NCBI GenBank assembly: GCA_028554645.1
Contig: JAQOOI010000055.1
Coordinates: 1-64,000 of the forward strand
From: Omphalotus guepiniiformis
Lineage: Eukaryota; Basidiomycota; Agaricomycetes; Agaricales; Omphalotaceae
Direction: 5' to 3'
DNA length: 64,000 nt
Every line of letters begins with the position of its first letter. Position 1 is the stretch's first letter. The notes under the pieces were generated by a model that saw only the letters and a list, made by a program, of their open reading frames with translations, was not told the origin of the DNA and ran no database searches. Below, piece after piece: positions 33,776-44,521 of the stretch. The translations under genes and the position numbers were made by a program.

Positions 33776-35173
33776 ATGAAGGAGATTGGTGAAGAAGCTG
33801 TATATACTCAGAATCCTTCTCACAAAACAGGTCAATCTCCTGAGGAAAATAAACTTGTAAAGAAAAAGAGAGTTGAAGTGTTACTACCTACACTAAGACC
33901 ATCTGAAAGGGAGAAATACAGACCCCCTGCTATGAGAAGAGAGCCCGTTCGTTTTGAACTACCCGTTGATTCTGACACTGAGGAGATTGAATCTCCCTCT
34001 GAAAATAACAACGATGTTGCACGGAGAGTATCTAACCGTCCGTTTGATCATGTAAAGGCAATAGATAGGCCACCTATACCAAAGGGAATGCCTGTAGGGA
34101 GCCAGAACAAGTCAAATGAGACTGAAGGAGCTCAATCTGGAACTAAAGATGGAATGAATATTGACACAAGGAATGCTATTGTATACACAAAGCCTCCACG
34201 TAAATCTGAGCCTGATTTCAAGCTTAGAAACTCACTATTCAAACCGGGTCTAGCAGAAGAAATTGCAGACAAAATCTTTAGATCTGAGATAGATATAAGT
34301 AGTGGGGACCTCATTGCTATATCTCCAGCACTTCAGAAGATTATGCAGAGAAAATTGAAGAACAACAGGGTGTATAAGCGGCCTGTAAAGGCTTTTGTTC
34401 ATGAAGTAAGGGATGAAGATGATCCTGATGGTATTCTACCAGAAGAAGATGTCAATCTGGTACAGGCAAATTATATGGTCTTTATTGAAGATATGGCCTA
34501 TGAAAGGGAAGATGTGTTTATTGTCCTAGATGAAGACACAGATGACCTTAAGAAAGGCTCAGTGGTACACAAGGATGTTGTGGACCAGTATCAGAAAGAT
34601 GTACCTCCAGATGAGAGGAACAAGATCATTATAGTAGCCAGCCAGACTGACAGTCTAAAGGCAATCTACCCAAAGATTAATCACTCTGATCAACAAGTTG
34701 AGACAGTAGTTGATAGTGGTTCTCAAATCGTGTCCATGGATACAAGAGTAGCTATTGGACTTGGTTTAAGATGGGACCCAGAGACTGTGATCCATATGCA
34801 AAGTGCAAATGGTCAATTACAGGCTACTAGGGGACTAGCAAGAAATGTACCATTTACCTTTGGAGAAATAACTATCTATATGCAGATTCACATAATAGAT
34901 AAAGTGCCTTATGATGTTCTTTTGGGAAGACCATTTGATGTGTTAACAAGCAGTGTAGTCAGAAACTTTGAAACTGGAGAACAAGAGATCACCATTACAG
35001 ATCCAAACAGTGGAATGAAGTGTACAATGGGAACATATGACAGAGGTAGAGGAATTAAGGTTAAACCTATTCCTGGTGAACCAAAGCTTGTCCCAGAAAC
35101 ACAGAAATCTGCGAGTGTCCCTGTGAAAAATGAGGGAGACTCTCAAAATTTTCATCGGACCTCAATGAACTGA
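33776..35173 (+). CDS. Retropepsin-like aspartic protease polyprotein segment (complete element)
   Basis: This is 465 residues, collinear with the copy at 28285 and differing at about five residues. Catalytic motif VVDSGSQIVS, flap-region candidate SANGQLQATRGLARNVPF, and closing motif LLGRPFDV. It is followed by a double stop (TGA TAA) and a 35-bp gap before the pol ATG, in another frame. The separate-frame layout differs from the single gag-pol fusion found in many Ty3 elements. Confidence 0.83.
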   Translation: MKEIGEEAVYTQNPSHKTGQSPEENKLVKKKRVEVLLPTLRPSEREKYRPPAMRREPVRFELPVDSDTEEIESPSENNNDVARRVSNRPFDHVKAIDRPPIPKGMPVGSQNKSNETEGAQSGTKDGMNIDTRNAIVYTKPPRKSEPDFKLRNSLFKPGLAEEIADKIFRSEIDISSGDLIAISPALQKIMQRKLKNNRVYKRPVKAFVHEVRDEDDPDGILPEEDVNLVQANYMVFIEDMAYEREDVFIVLDEDTDDLKKGSVVHKDVVDQYQKDVPPDERNKIIIVASQTDSLKAIYPKINHSDQQVETVVDSGSQIVSMDTRVAIGLGLRWDPETVIHMQSANGQLQATRGLARNVPFTFGEITIYMQIHIIDKVPYDVLLGRPFDVLTSSVVRNFETGEQEITITDPNSGMKCTMGTYDRGRGIKVKPIPGEPKLVPETQKSASVPVKNEGDSQNFHRTSMN

Positions 35174-35208
35174 TAAGAGATCAGGGAGAGGTAGCTGTTT
35201 GTATTGAA

Positions 35209-38200
35209 ATGGATGAAGATGGCAATGCCACAATTGCTGGATATAAGCTGCCAGACAATGAATTGTTTTCAGAACCTGAAAAGGCTGAGGCATTTGTGTT
35301 TGCAGCTGAATCCATCATAAGAGAAGACGATATAGCGGCTGCAGATTCGGTTAGATCGTATTTAAATCGGTCTGTAGACTCAGAAAAGAAACAAGTGTTC
35401 TGTACCTGGCGAGAAAATTTAAATTTGAATTCAAAAGAGCACTTAGATACTCAGAATTCAGACTTAGATACTTGCACGGTACTTAATCACACTTCGGAAC
35501 CCGCATCTGGAACTGAAAAGAGGATGAATAAGGGTAAAACGGTCAAAAGAGAACCGAAACCAGTCCAATCTTCAAGACCCAGATGGAGTAGAGATAAGAA
35601 TGGCAACAAAATGGCCAGATTGGTGACTGTTTTGGCTTCTAGAAAGTACAAACCAGTTGCTATTAAGGTCAAACCTGTTAAAGCTACCTTACCTGCGGAG
35701 TTCCGGATTGAAAGAAAAATAATTGGAGATCCGTTAAAAGATATGCCTGGGTTACCTACTCATCCTCCAGATTTCACTCCTGGTGAGAGGTACTCTCAAG
35801 AAAGAAAAGAAATTGTAGACAAGAATCATAATGAAGGTTTCTTATGGCCTGAAGAAATGAAACTTGTACACCATCTTATGAAAGTCCAAGAAAAAGCATT
35901 TGCATGGGAAGCATCTGAAGGAGGAACCTTTAATACAGAGTTCTTTCCTCCAGTAAAGTTTCCAGTGTTACCACACACTCCTTGGGTAGAAAGGAATATT
36001 CCTATACCTCCAGGGATCTATGATCAAGTGTGTAAAATGATTAAGGACAAAATAGATGCTGGTGTATATGAGCCTTCTAGTTCATCCTATAGATCCAGAT
36101 GGTTCTGTGTCTTAAAGAAAGATGGAAAAAGCTTAAGATTGGTCCATAGTTTAGAACCACTCAATAAAGTGACTATTCAACATTCAGGAATTCCTCCTGC
36201 AACTGCAGATATAGCTAGAAGCTTCTCTGGAAGAGCATGTTTGGGATTACTGGATATCTTTGTTGGGTATGATGAGAGGCTGGTTGATGAAAGTTCAAGA
36301 GATCTTACAACCTTCCAAACACCTTTTGGCCCACATAGATTAGTGAAGTTACCTATGGGTTGGACAAACTCTGTCCCTATCTATCATGATGATGTTACAT
36401 ATATCTTCAGAGATGAAATTCCACATGTAACTAAACCTTACATTGATGATGTACCAGTAAAAGGGCCTGTCAGCAGATATGAAACTGCAGATGGAGGTTA
36501 TGAAACTATCCCTGAAAATTCTGGCATCAGAAGATTTGTGTGGGAGCATCTGCAGAATATGAACAGAATTGTGCAAAGAATGAAACATGCTGGTGGTACC
36601 TTTGCAGGTACTAAAGCTTTTATCTGTGTAGCTGAAGGAGATGTTGTTGGACATCATGTCAGTTATGAAGGAGAAAAGCCAGTGGAAAGGCTAGCTGAAG
36701 TTGTCCTGACTTGTGATGCATCAAAATGGTCTGAGAAGAAAGATATCCGGTCATTTTTGGGCACTGCTGGTCAGATGAGGATGTTCATAAAGGATTATGC
36801 CAAGAAAGCAAAACCTTTGACAATCTTAACTGGAGATGTACCTTTTCAAATGGGTCCTGCAGAACTGGAAGCTGTAGAAATGATTAAAGATGGGATCAGA
36901 AATGCTCCGGCACTTCGTCCTATTGACTATGATTTAAGTACTGGAATCACCCTTTCAGTAGATACTTCCTGGATGGCAGTAGGTTTCCAACTATATCAGA
37001 GAGACCCTGCAGATTCAAAGAAAAAGTTCTACAACTGGATGGGTTCCGTTACTTTAAATGAAAGAGAAGCAAGGTTTTCTCAACCCAAGAGAGAACTATA
37101 TGGCTTGATGTTGGCCTTACAACAAACATATTACCAGACATATGGATGTAGGGATCTTACTGTGGAAACAGATGCAAGCTATATTAAAGGAATGCTTGAC
37201 AAACCCAGTAGTGGTCCCAATGCAACTATAAACAGATGGATTGAAGAAATAAGGAAGTTCCACTTCACCTTGGTACACATCAAGGGCACTGAACATAAGG
37301 GACCAGATGGACTATCTAGACCACCTAGAGGAACCATACCAACTGAAAGAGCGGCATCTAGAGATCCGGATTCATTTGTTGATGAAGATGATGGTCTGCC
37401 GGTGAAATTCAGAATGGGAGATGGTGAATCTGAGGTACCCTTTGATTTTGAAGCCTTTAAAGATGAAATAGATACTCGAGGTGGTTACTTGCAGGAAGTT
37501 GCAAAGTCAATAGACGACTTTGAGGACGATTTGCAAGAAGCTCTTGAAGAAGAACGTCACTTGAATTCCATTAGAGAGCTGTTAGCAATTCAACATCCAG
37601 TATCTAACTCGATGTTGCAGTTTGCACAGACCTTGGTTATACCTGAAGGAGGTACTGAATGGAAACATGAACACCCATATAGAGAGGATCACAGATCTGC
37701 ATCTACAAAGGAACTGGATGAACAACTCGACCTAATCAAAGATTGGTACCTGCAGGGCAATCAGCCTCTAGCTCACCTAGGTGAGACTGCTATGAAAAAG
37801 TTCATTTCCAGGGCTGTAAAGTTCTTTGTAGACAGAGATGGGAGACTCTATAGAAGGAATGATGATACAGGAGGCCAGCATAGACTGGTTGTGCCTAAAG
37901 AGAAAAGGATGTACATGATGCATGCTGCTCATGACCATCTGGGACATAAAGGAATGTTTGCAACAAAAGCTCTCATAGAGAAGCGTTTTTGGTGGCCAGA
38001 TTTGAATGGAGATGTCAATTGGTTTGTCAAATCCTGCCAAATCTGCCAGAACCGAAAATTAGAATTGTTGAAGATTCCTCCCACTCTTACACACACTCCC
38101 TCCCTGTTTCAGAAGATTCATGTGGATGTATTTAAAGTATCACCTCCAAGTAATGGTTGCAAGGATGTTGTACATGGCAGATGTGCACTCTCATCCTGGT

Positions 38201-39251
38201 CTGAAGGAAGAGCCTTAAGATCTGACAATGCTAGATCATTGGGGGAATGGTTCTTTGATGATATTATATGCAGATGGGGATGTCCGGATGAAGTAGTAAC
38301 TGATAATGCACCCCAGATGCGAGCTATGCTTAAATGGCTAGAAGATAAATATGGAATTAAAGGAATTACTATATCTCCTTACAATTCCCAAGCAAATGGC
38401 AAGATTGAGAGAGCCCACTTTGACATTAGAACTGCCTTGGCAAAAGCTACAGGTGGAGATCTAAAGAGATGGTGGTGGTTCCTCAAACATGTCTTCTGGG
38501 CAGATAGAATTACAGCTAGAAAAGGACTTGGATGTTCACCATACTTCCTTGTTACTGGAGCTGAACCTATCCTACCCTTGGATATTGTTGAATCTACATG
38601 GTTAGTAAACTTCCAGATAGAATCTTGACATATGAGGAACTTATTGGCTATAGGGCACAAGCTCTAGCTAAGCATAGAACCCATGTGCAGGAAATGATAT
38701 CTAGAATTGATACAACCAAGAAAGAGACTCTTAGACAATATGAAGAAGAATACAGAAATGTTATCAGAGACTTTGATTTCAAACCTGGTACACTTATACA
38801 AGTCAGAAATACACAAGTTGAGAAGAACTTGGACAGAAAGATGTATCCTAGATACCTGGGACCCATGATTGTAATAAGGAGAACCAAAGGGGGATCCTAC
38901 ATTGTGGCCCAGATGGATGGTACAGTGCTCAGAGAAAAGGTTGCTGCCTTCAGAGTGCTACCCCATGTAGCTAGATATGAACCAATTGAACTGCCTGAGA
39001 ACATTCATGAACTTATAGACCTAACTAGTGAACAACTAGAAGAGATGGTCAATGATAACTTTGAGTTAGACCCTGAACTTGAGAGAGATTACATCTTTGA
39101 CAGTATTCCTCAACTGAGAATTCCTGCTGAAGATGAAGATCTTGATGAGTCCAGTGATGAAGAACTACAATCTGCAAACGATGCAGATGAAGAAGAACCA
39201 GATTGGGACGCTCCAGTCCAGACCAGGTCTCAATCTTCACAAAATAAATGA
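35209..39251 (+). CDS. pol: Pol: reverse transcriptase, RNase H and integrase, with one frameshift
   Basis: The main frame (35209-38628, 1139 residues) carries RT at about residues 260-560, with the active-site motif PYIDDVPVKGP and LLDIFVGYDERLVD. RNase H lies at about 570-710 (LSVDTSWMAVGFQLYQRD, LYGLMLALQQTYY, VETDASYIKGML, HKGPDGLSRP). The integrase zinc domain is HDHLGHKGMFATKALIEKRF followed by CQICQ. The DDE core includes IHVDVF, VVTDNAPQM and NSQANGKIERAH. At about 38607 the frame breaks. The integrase C-terminus (MYPRYLGPMIVIRRTKGGSY) continues in the neighbouring frame to 39251, ending in an acidic tail. One extra A in the AAA run at 38607-38609 would restore WLVKLPDRILTYEELIGYRA, so this is a recent mutation or a consensus error. 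Confidence 0.88.
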
Positions 39252-39452
39252 TAAACACACTATATTTGAACAAAGTAAGAGATAGACACTGAAAAGTGAC
39301 TACCTAACTGCAGATGAAAGTAAAAAGTGGGTAACAGTAGTATGCACTACTAAGATAAACATAAAGGGTGTCTGAGGATGTCCTATACGATGTACCAATA
39401 CCGTGTAAACTGCCCATAAATGATACTGAGATGTCCAGATGTAACATTAAAG

Positions 39453-40854
39453 TCAGAGAATGTCTGCAGATGGGAATGCATGGAAAGGAGCTGGATCATC
39501 AGCAGTACCTGGACCAGACTCCAAGGGACTCTGGTTGGCCCTGTAAGCCTTCTCCTTCTGTCTTCGGAGCAATTCCAGACGGGAAAACTCCTTGTAGGCA
39601 AATCTGTACTGAGAATGATGATACTGAATGGCATGTTGATGAACACTGAGTTCTGTCTTCAAGAAGTTGGAAATTGATTGAAGAACCTCAGGAGAGAAGT
39701 GGTCCAAGTCCATGAAAGGGAACAGAGCAGTGATACGAGTCACAATCTCTTCTCCACTCTCCCGGAGTTTGCGCTCATCTGCAGGATAATTGAGTTAGAA
39801 ACTCGAAAAAGCCGCAGATTGGGTGACTACTCACGGTCTGTCTCCTCTCTAAGGTTGACGATTGGGTTCTCAATACGAGGCTTCTTCATGACAATCACCT
39901 TGTGGGGCTCAGGAATAGGTTCATTCTGCAAGAACATTTATGATCAGTACATGGAACTACTTGAATATCTCCAGATGGAACTAAAAACTTACATCTTTGG
40001 GTCCAACTGAGGTGGCCTGCAAAGTGACCATGGTACATCAGTCTAGAGAAACGAATGAACAGTTCTGAACATAAATCTGCTTACCCTTGGAGAAGTAATT
40101 ACTACTTTTTCCTTGGAAGACTTATGAACTGTGGTAGTAGTGGGAGAACCTTTGGTTTTGTCCTTGCTAGAGTCCTTGTTATCCTTATTGGGAGCGTGGA
40201 TCGACGCAGAAAGCCCAAGGGAAGGTCCATCTGCCATCTGAGAAAAGAAAGACCATGTTGGGATTTGAGTTAGATACTCAGTAACCAAGGAGTTAGATAC
40301 TTACAGTAACGTCTCCGTCACCAGTAATGACCTCAATCTCTTCATCGTCATCATCATCATCCTCAATAAGTTCGGGAGTTTTAGCTGGCTACACACCGAT
40401 AGGCAGTTAGATACTCGAAATGAGAGGGATGGTCAATAAAAACGTACCTTGCGCTTCTTAGACCCACTAAGAGTCTCTCTGCGCTTTGCCAAGTCGTCCC
40501 GGAAAGCTTTAATGGCGGAGAAAGTGTCAGGTTCACCTACAGATGGGAACTTCTTGACTGCATCTGCGACCAGATTGACACCTTTGTCGAACAAAGTGAA
40601 CGCTTCCTCGGACTTAGCAACTGCATATGCAGGCAGAGACTTCTTCTGTAATAAGAAATCAAGTTAGATACTGGACCTGGAATCAAAGATGGAACATTTA
40701 CAAGATGACTAGCAAGGGCTGTAATAAGCATCCCAAGCAGTTCAGTATCCGCATCTTTGGCCTCCATGGCTCCAGTAGCTCGAGAAAGATATCGCTGCGT
40801 TGTGGCAACCCACTCAGGACGCTCAGGCCAAGTCTTGGGACCTTTAGGGGCCAT
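39453..40854 (-). CDS. Antisense cargo gene B of the retrotransposon, unknown function
   Basis: About seven exons on the minus strand chain from ATG 40854 (MAPKGPKTWPERPEWVATTQ) to a stop at 39453. Recognisable exon products include KKSLPAYAVAKSEEAFTLFD, VKKFPSVGEPDTFSAIKAF, TPELIEDDDDDDEEIEVITG, MADGPSLGLSASIHAPNKDN, HKVIVMKKPRIENPIVNLRE and the last exon HFSPEVLQSISNFLKTELSV with RLELLRRQKEKAYRANQ. Donors and acceptors are standard (for example gtacg, gtgagtag). The protein is charged, probably nuclear and partly helical, roughly 400 residues. I do not recognise a domain. It lies between integrase and the 3' LTR, opposite to gag-pol, with intact frames, suggesting selection as part of the element. 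Confidence 0.65.
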
Positions 40855-41694
40855 AACTGTAAAATATAGAGATAGAGAAATGATAAAAGTGGAAGGGTTG
40901 TAGAACCAAGTGATAGATGGTGCTGAGTCGTTCTGAATCTGCGCTGCACCTTTTATATCTGGTCTACCCCGTCTAAATCTGCAAGTTGGTCATTACTCCT
41001 ATGCTGTTCAAACAGGCACAATGAGGCCTAGCCAGCGTAGCAGATTGATCAACGGGGACGTTGAAGTTAATTTTACTTGGGGGGAGAGAGCACAGAAAGT
41101 TTACAAGGCCAAAAATTTTGAATTTTTGAAATTTCAAATATCTCAAATCTGGAGATCTAGACAGCTTTGACCGCAGAGGACTTAGCCGAATAGCATTGCC
41201 GAGTAACCGAGAGCTCTCAACCTTGACAGAAAGGACTTATTAAATTCAATGTATCCTCAAAAAGAAACGATACTTATTGAAAATTGTGGGCTTAAGTCAT
41301 TTAAAGAATTGTTTTCCCTCTAGAATCGAGTTAGATACTCAATTTGAAGGAGACTCTCAATATTATTGCTTATGTTTCACACCAGATTCATGCCAAGAAA
41401 AATGAAATATGTATTTTTGAGCATAGAAGCTCAGGACTATAATAAAGATACTTCGACCTATACTACTATAAAGTAAGTACAGGGAGTATCTACAGAAAAG
41501 CGATGTATAAAATTTTTATATATTTGGGCAACCTGGTGTGTTGAACACCAAGGCTACCCGCGACGAAATGCGAACGGATACGGGAGGTCCCAGCCAAGCG
41601 AAGAAAGCGACAGATCTGTGAGATTGGGACTGAGAGATGGAGAAAGTAAAGGGAAAAAGGGGTACGAACTATGCGTGCACCCGAGCCTTGAAAG
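40855..41694. other. Spacer between the two antisense genes
   Basis: This holds the presumed promoter of cargo gene B (upstream of 40854 on the minus strand) and the 3' flank of cargo gene A. A copy of the GAGTTAGATACTC motif lies at 41328-41340, and a hairpin-like string (GGTGTGTTGAACACC) near 41535. No coding frame supported. Confidence 0.4.
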
Positions 41695-44219
41695 TCACTC
41701 TGAGAGGGGATCGTCCCTCCCAGCTAGTGGACTGCTTTCTGGCACCAGTACCTTGCCGGCTGTCTCCTCCTCCAGCTCGTCTTCCTTGTCCTCATCCTCT
41801 TCGACCGTTATCTGCGAAGCACCGACCGCCTGAGGCGATTCGTCGATGACTGTGGCAACGGGAGTGGAACGAACATTGGAAGGGCCGGGCTGCTGCTCGA
41901 CCTCTGGATCCACCACGACGAAACGACCAGATTCGTTCCTAGCAATATAGCTTGCTCGAGACACCAGGTTGATGTCCCATCCAAGCGCGGTAGCCAGTAG
42001 TTTGAGCTGTTCGTCCGAATAGTCGAACGACGGGTCGCCAGTCTGAACCTGATGTAAAACGAGACGAGGATCGCGACACGAAGCTTTGATATGATCTTGA
42101 CGCTGCAAAATCGTTCGGTGTACCCGTTCCATCGCCCGCATCTGCGCGGAGACGCTGTTCTGCATGTCCTCGTAGGTGTCGATGAGAATCTGCAACTGCT
42201 CAGCTTCCTGAGAGACAACTAAGAAACGAAGAACCTTTAGTAAAAGATGTCTAAAGAAATGAAAGGAATACTTACCTGTACTGCCGCTGCGAGCCAATGT
42301 GTATGAAAGGCATCGCAACTGATCGCTGCCTTCCAAACCGTACGACCAGCTACAGGTATGATTGTCCTTCGCGCAAGTCGCGCAGCGCCATTCGAAAGTC
42401 TTGCTGTTGAACTGAGGACGGCATTCTCTACCTTCAGTGTGAGTACCGCCGACGCAGGCAGCACAAATGGAGTCGCCGAAGAACTAAAAGAGTGACGAAA
42501 AGAAAATTTAGCGGGTATTAATCTCGAGTCAGAAAGATACTCACCCTATCGAATGTGCGGTTGACTGAAACGAGTTGCTGTAAAGTAACAGGACGGCCAT
42601 AAGGCCATCCAAAGACAACACGGCCTGTAAAAGAACCGTTAAACAAACACTAGAAAAATGAAATAAAAGAGATACTTACCGGGTATCGCTTCAAAGTCCT
42701 CCTTCGCACGATTTTGAGGTGTTCGTCCATCCGATCGCTAAGGAAAGACATTGTCAGTAAAAGGAAATGAAATAAAAAGAAATGACAAGACTTACTTGAA
42801 GATTTGGGGCCTCGTAACGAGTGCCCGGAGCAAGAGAAACAGAAGAAGTAGAGAAATCAGCGCGAGAAGCCCATAGAGGTGCTTCAAAGTCGACGTTAAG
42901 ATTGACGGGGGCCTTAGCACCCTCAGTCTTGACCGCTTTCTCCTCTTCCTTCTTCTCCTCTTCCTCGTCGCTGGATGCAGGAACAGTAATTGAAGTCGCC
43001 TTGGAGCGAGTCTTTCGAGACGCTGGGTCATCGGCAGGCTCTTCCACACGCATCTTCCGAATCTTCGGTTTTGGCTTGACCACCTGTTTACCCTTGCCCT
43101 GTGTAAGAAAACATGAGAAAAGAATAAATAAATCTATAAGGAAACGTACCTTTGAAGCTGCAGCTGCAGGCTTCTTACCCTCAGAAACGCGAGACTTCTT
43201 GACCGGAGGCTCAGAGTTCTCGGACTCGAAGTCAGTATCATCGTCGTCGTCGGTCAGCTCAGTAGATTCGGCCGTGGCTTCAACGTCGGAGATCTTGCGT
43301 TTCATCTAAAAATGATAAAATAAGAAGGACCTCTTCAAACAAAAAGAAAAGACATACCGAACGACCCGGTAAGGGCGTTACACTAGTCTTGGCCTTTGGC
43401 TTTGGCTTTGGCTTTGGTTTTGAAACCGGTGCCGAAACCTTCGAAGATTCAGCGCGAGCAACCTTGGCGGACGAAGCAAGTGTGGCGAGAGGCGGGAGTA
43501 AGATCTCATCGTCGTCGTTGTCTTCCTCGAGCTGCGGAGTTTGCTTAAGCTTAGGAAATGGAGGTAGTGGTTCCCACAAATTGCGAAGCTGTAAAGAGTT
43601 AGCAAAAGAAATGAAAACCAGTCTGAGAGATACTTACTGTATACTTGAGGCAGAAAGAATCAAGTTTGGCGCGATTTAGCCCCCAGGGCGGCACAATAAA
43701 TGAAGTCGGTTTGGCCTGATGAAGCCATAAAGCGAGATTGCATACAGAAAGAAAAGAACCGGTAAAATAGTCGGGGAGATGTGTATGTGCTCGCTGGGAC
43801 CGATTAAATGTTAAAGCGATGCGAGTCTGTAAAGATGAGGTTAGCTATAACGAAGATAAAAAGAAATGATGCCTACCAAGGCGAGATTCAAGTCGTCGAA
43901 AGCGGATGTAATGGTCCTCAACCTAAGACCCTTTCCAAACTCCTTGAACGATTGGTCCCGTAGACGTCGGTCCAAGTCGCCTAGCCTTGAAACGATGGCG
44001 GAAAGAGCCTTGTAATCTTCTTCGTTCATGTCTGAGAGCTGTGAGAGGGAAAAGAAAAGAAAGAGGCCGTCAATTGAGAGCGGTTCTCGAATATATATGT
44101 GACACACTGTGAAAAGCAGCGCGTGAGAGAAAGGAATTAAAAAGGACTTACCGGTGCCTCGGAAGGCTCCCTACTGAGAGTAATAGAGGAAGCCAATTGC
44201 CTTGAAAAGTCATCCATCG
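41695..44219 (-). CDS. Antisense cargo gene A: Cys-cluster protein of the retrotransposon
   Basis: A multi-exon minus-strand gene starts MDDFSRQLASSITLSREPSE at 44219 and ends DDPLSE-stop at 41695. Exon products in order: NEEDYKALSAIVSRLGDLDR (about 43880-44040), a short exon with KPTSFIVPPWGLNRAKL, basic linkers (KPKPKPKPKAK), an acidic segment with KRKISDVEAT, RKMRVEEPADDPASRKTRSK, then GWPYGRPVTLQQLVSVNRTF. A cysteine array near 42340-42470 reads C-x2-C-x10-C-x12-C-x2-C-x6-C (SICAACVGG, GRECRP, WRCATCAKDNHTCSW). A helical region (EAEQLQILIDTYEDMQNSVS) and an acidic tail follow. The cysteine array resembles a zinc-binding or DNA-binding cluster. The N-terminal helices and lysine-rich linkers suggest a nuclear protein. 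Intact introns and frames within a young retrotransposon are notable. Confidence 0.7.
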
Positions 44220-44507
44220 GGGGACGAAGTGAGATGTGAAGAGAAAACGAGAATCACTGTCTGTTTAAGTCGAAACTTCGACAGAAGTAGATTGCGGGTT
44301 TCGCCGAAGTCTGACATTGCCGTCACATGCCGATGTAAATATATTGACTGGCGATCAATCGAGAAAAGTTTTGCCTGAAGGCAGTCCGTGAGACGTGATA
44401 TTGTGATATTGAACAGTACGAAATGTGCTTCTATGACCAATCTGCTAGTAATAATTGTATCTAACTCGATTTTGGCCAATCTGGTACGATCGAGGACGAT
44501 CATATTT

Positions 44508-44521
44508 TACTTTGGGGGAGA
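44508..44521 (+). promoter_or_regulatory. Polypurine tract
   Basis: TTTGGGGGAGA ends directly at the 3' LTR start (TGTTGCG, 44522). Purine tracts in this position prime plus-strand DNA synthesis. This supports the element boundary and shows that the antisense genes lie inside the element rather than beside it. Confidence 0.8.

Noticed and set aside
41525..41600. tRNA-like sequence with a GGTGTGTTGAACACC hairpin
   Set aside because: No cloverleaf with matching acceptor stem, anticodon arm and T arm could be drawn.
39453..44219. Host genes flanking a retrotransposon rather than cargo
   Set aside because: The polypurine tract and 3' LTR lie beyond both genes, and the integrase end lies before them with no LTR between.
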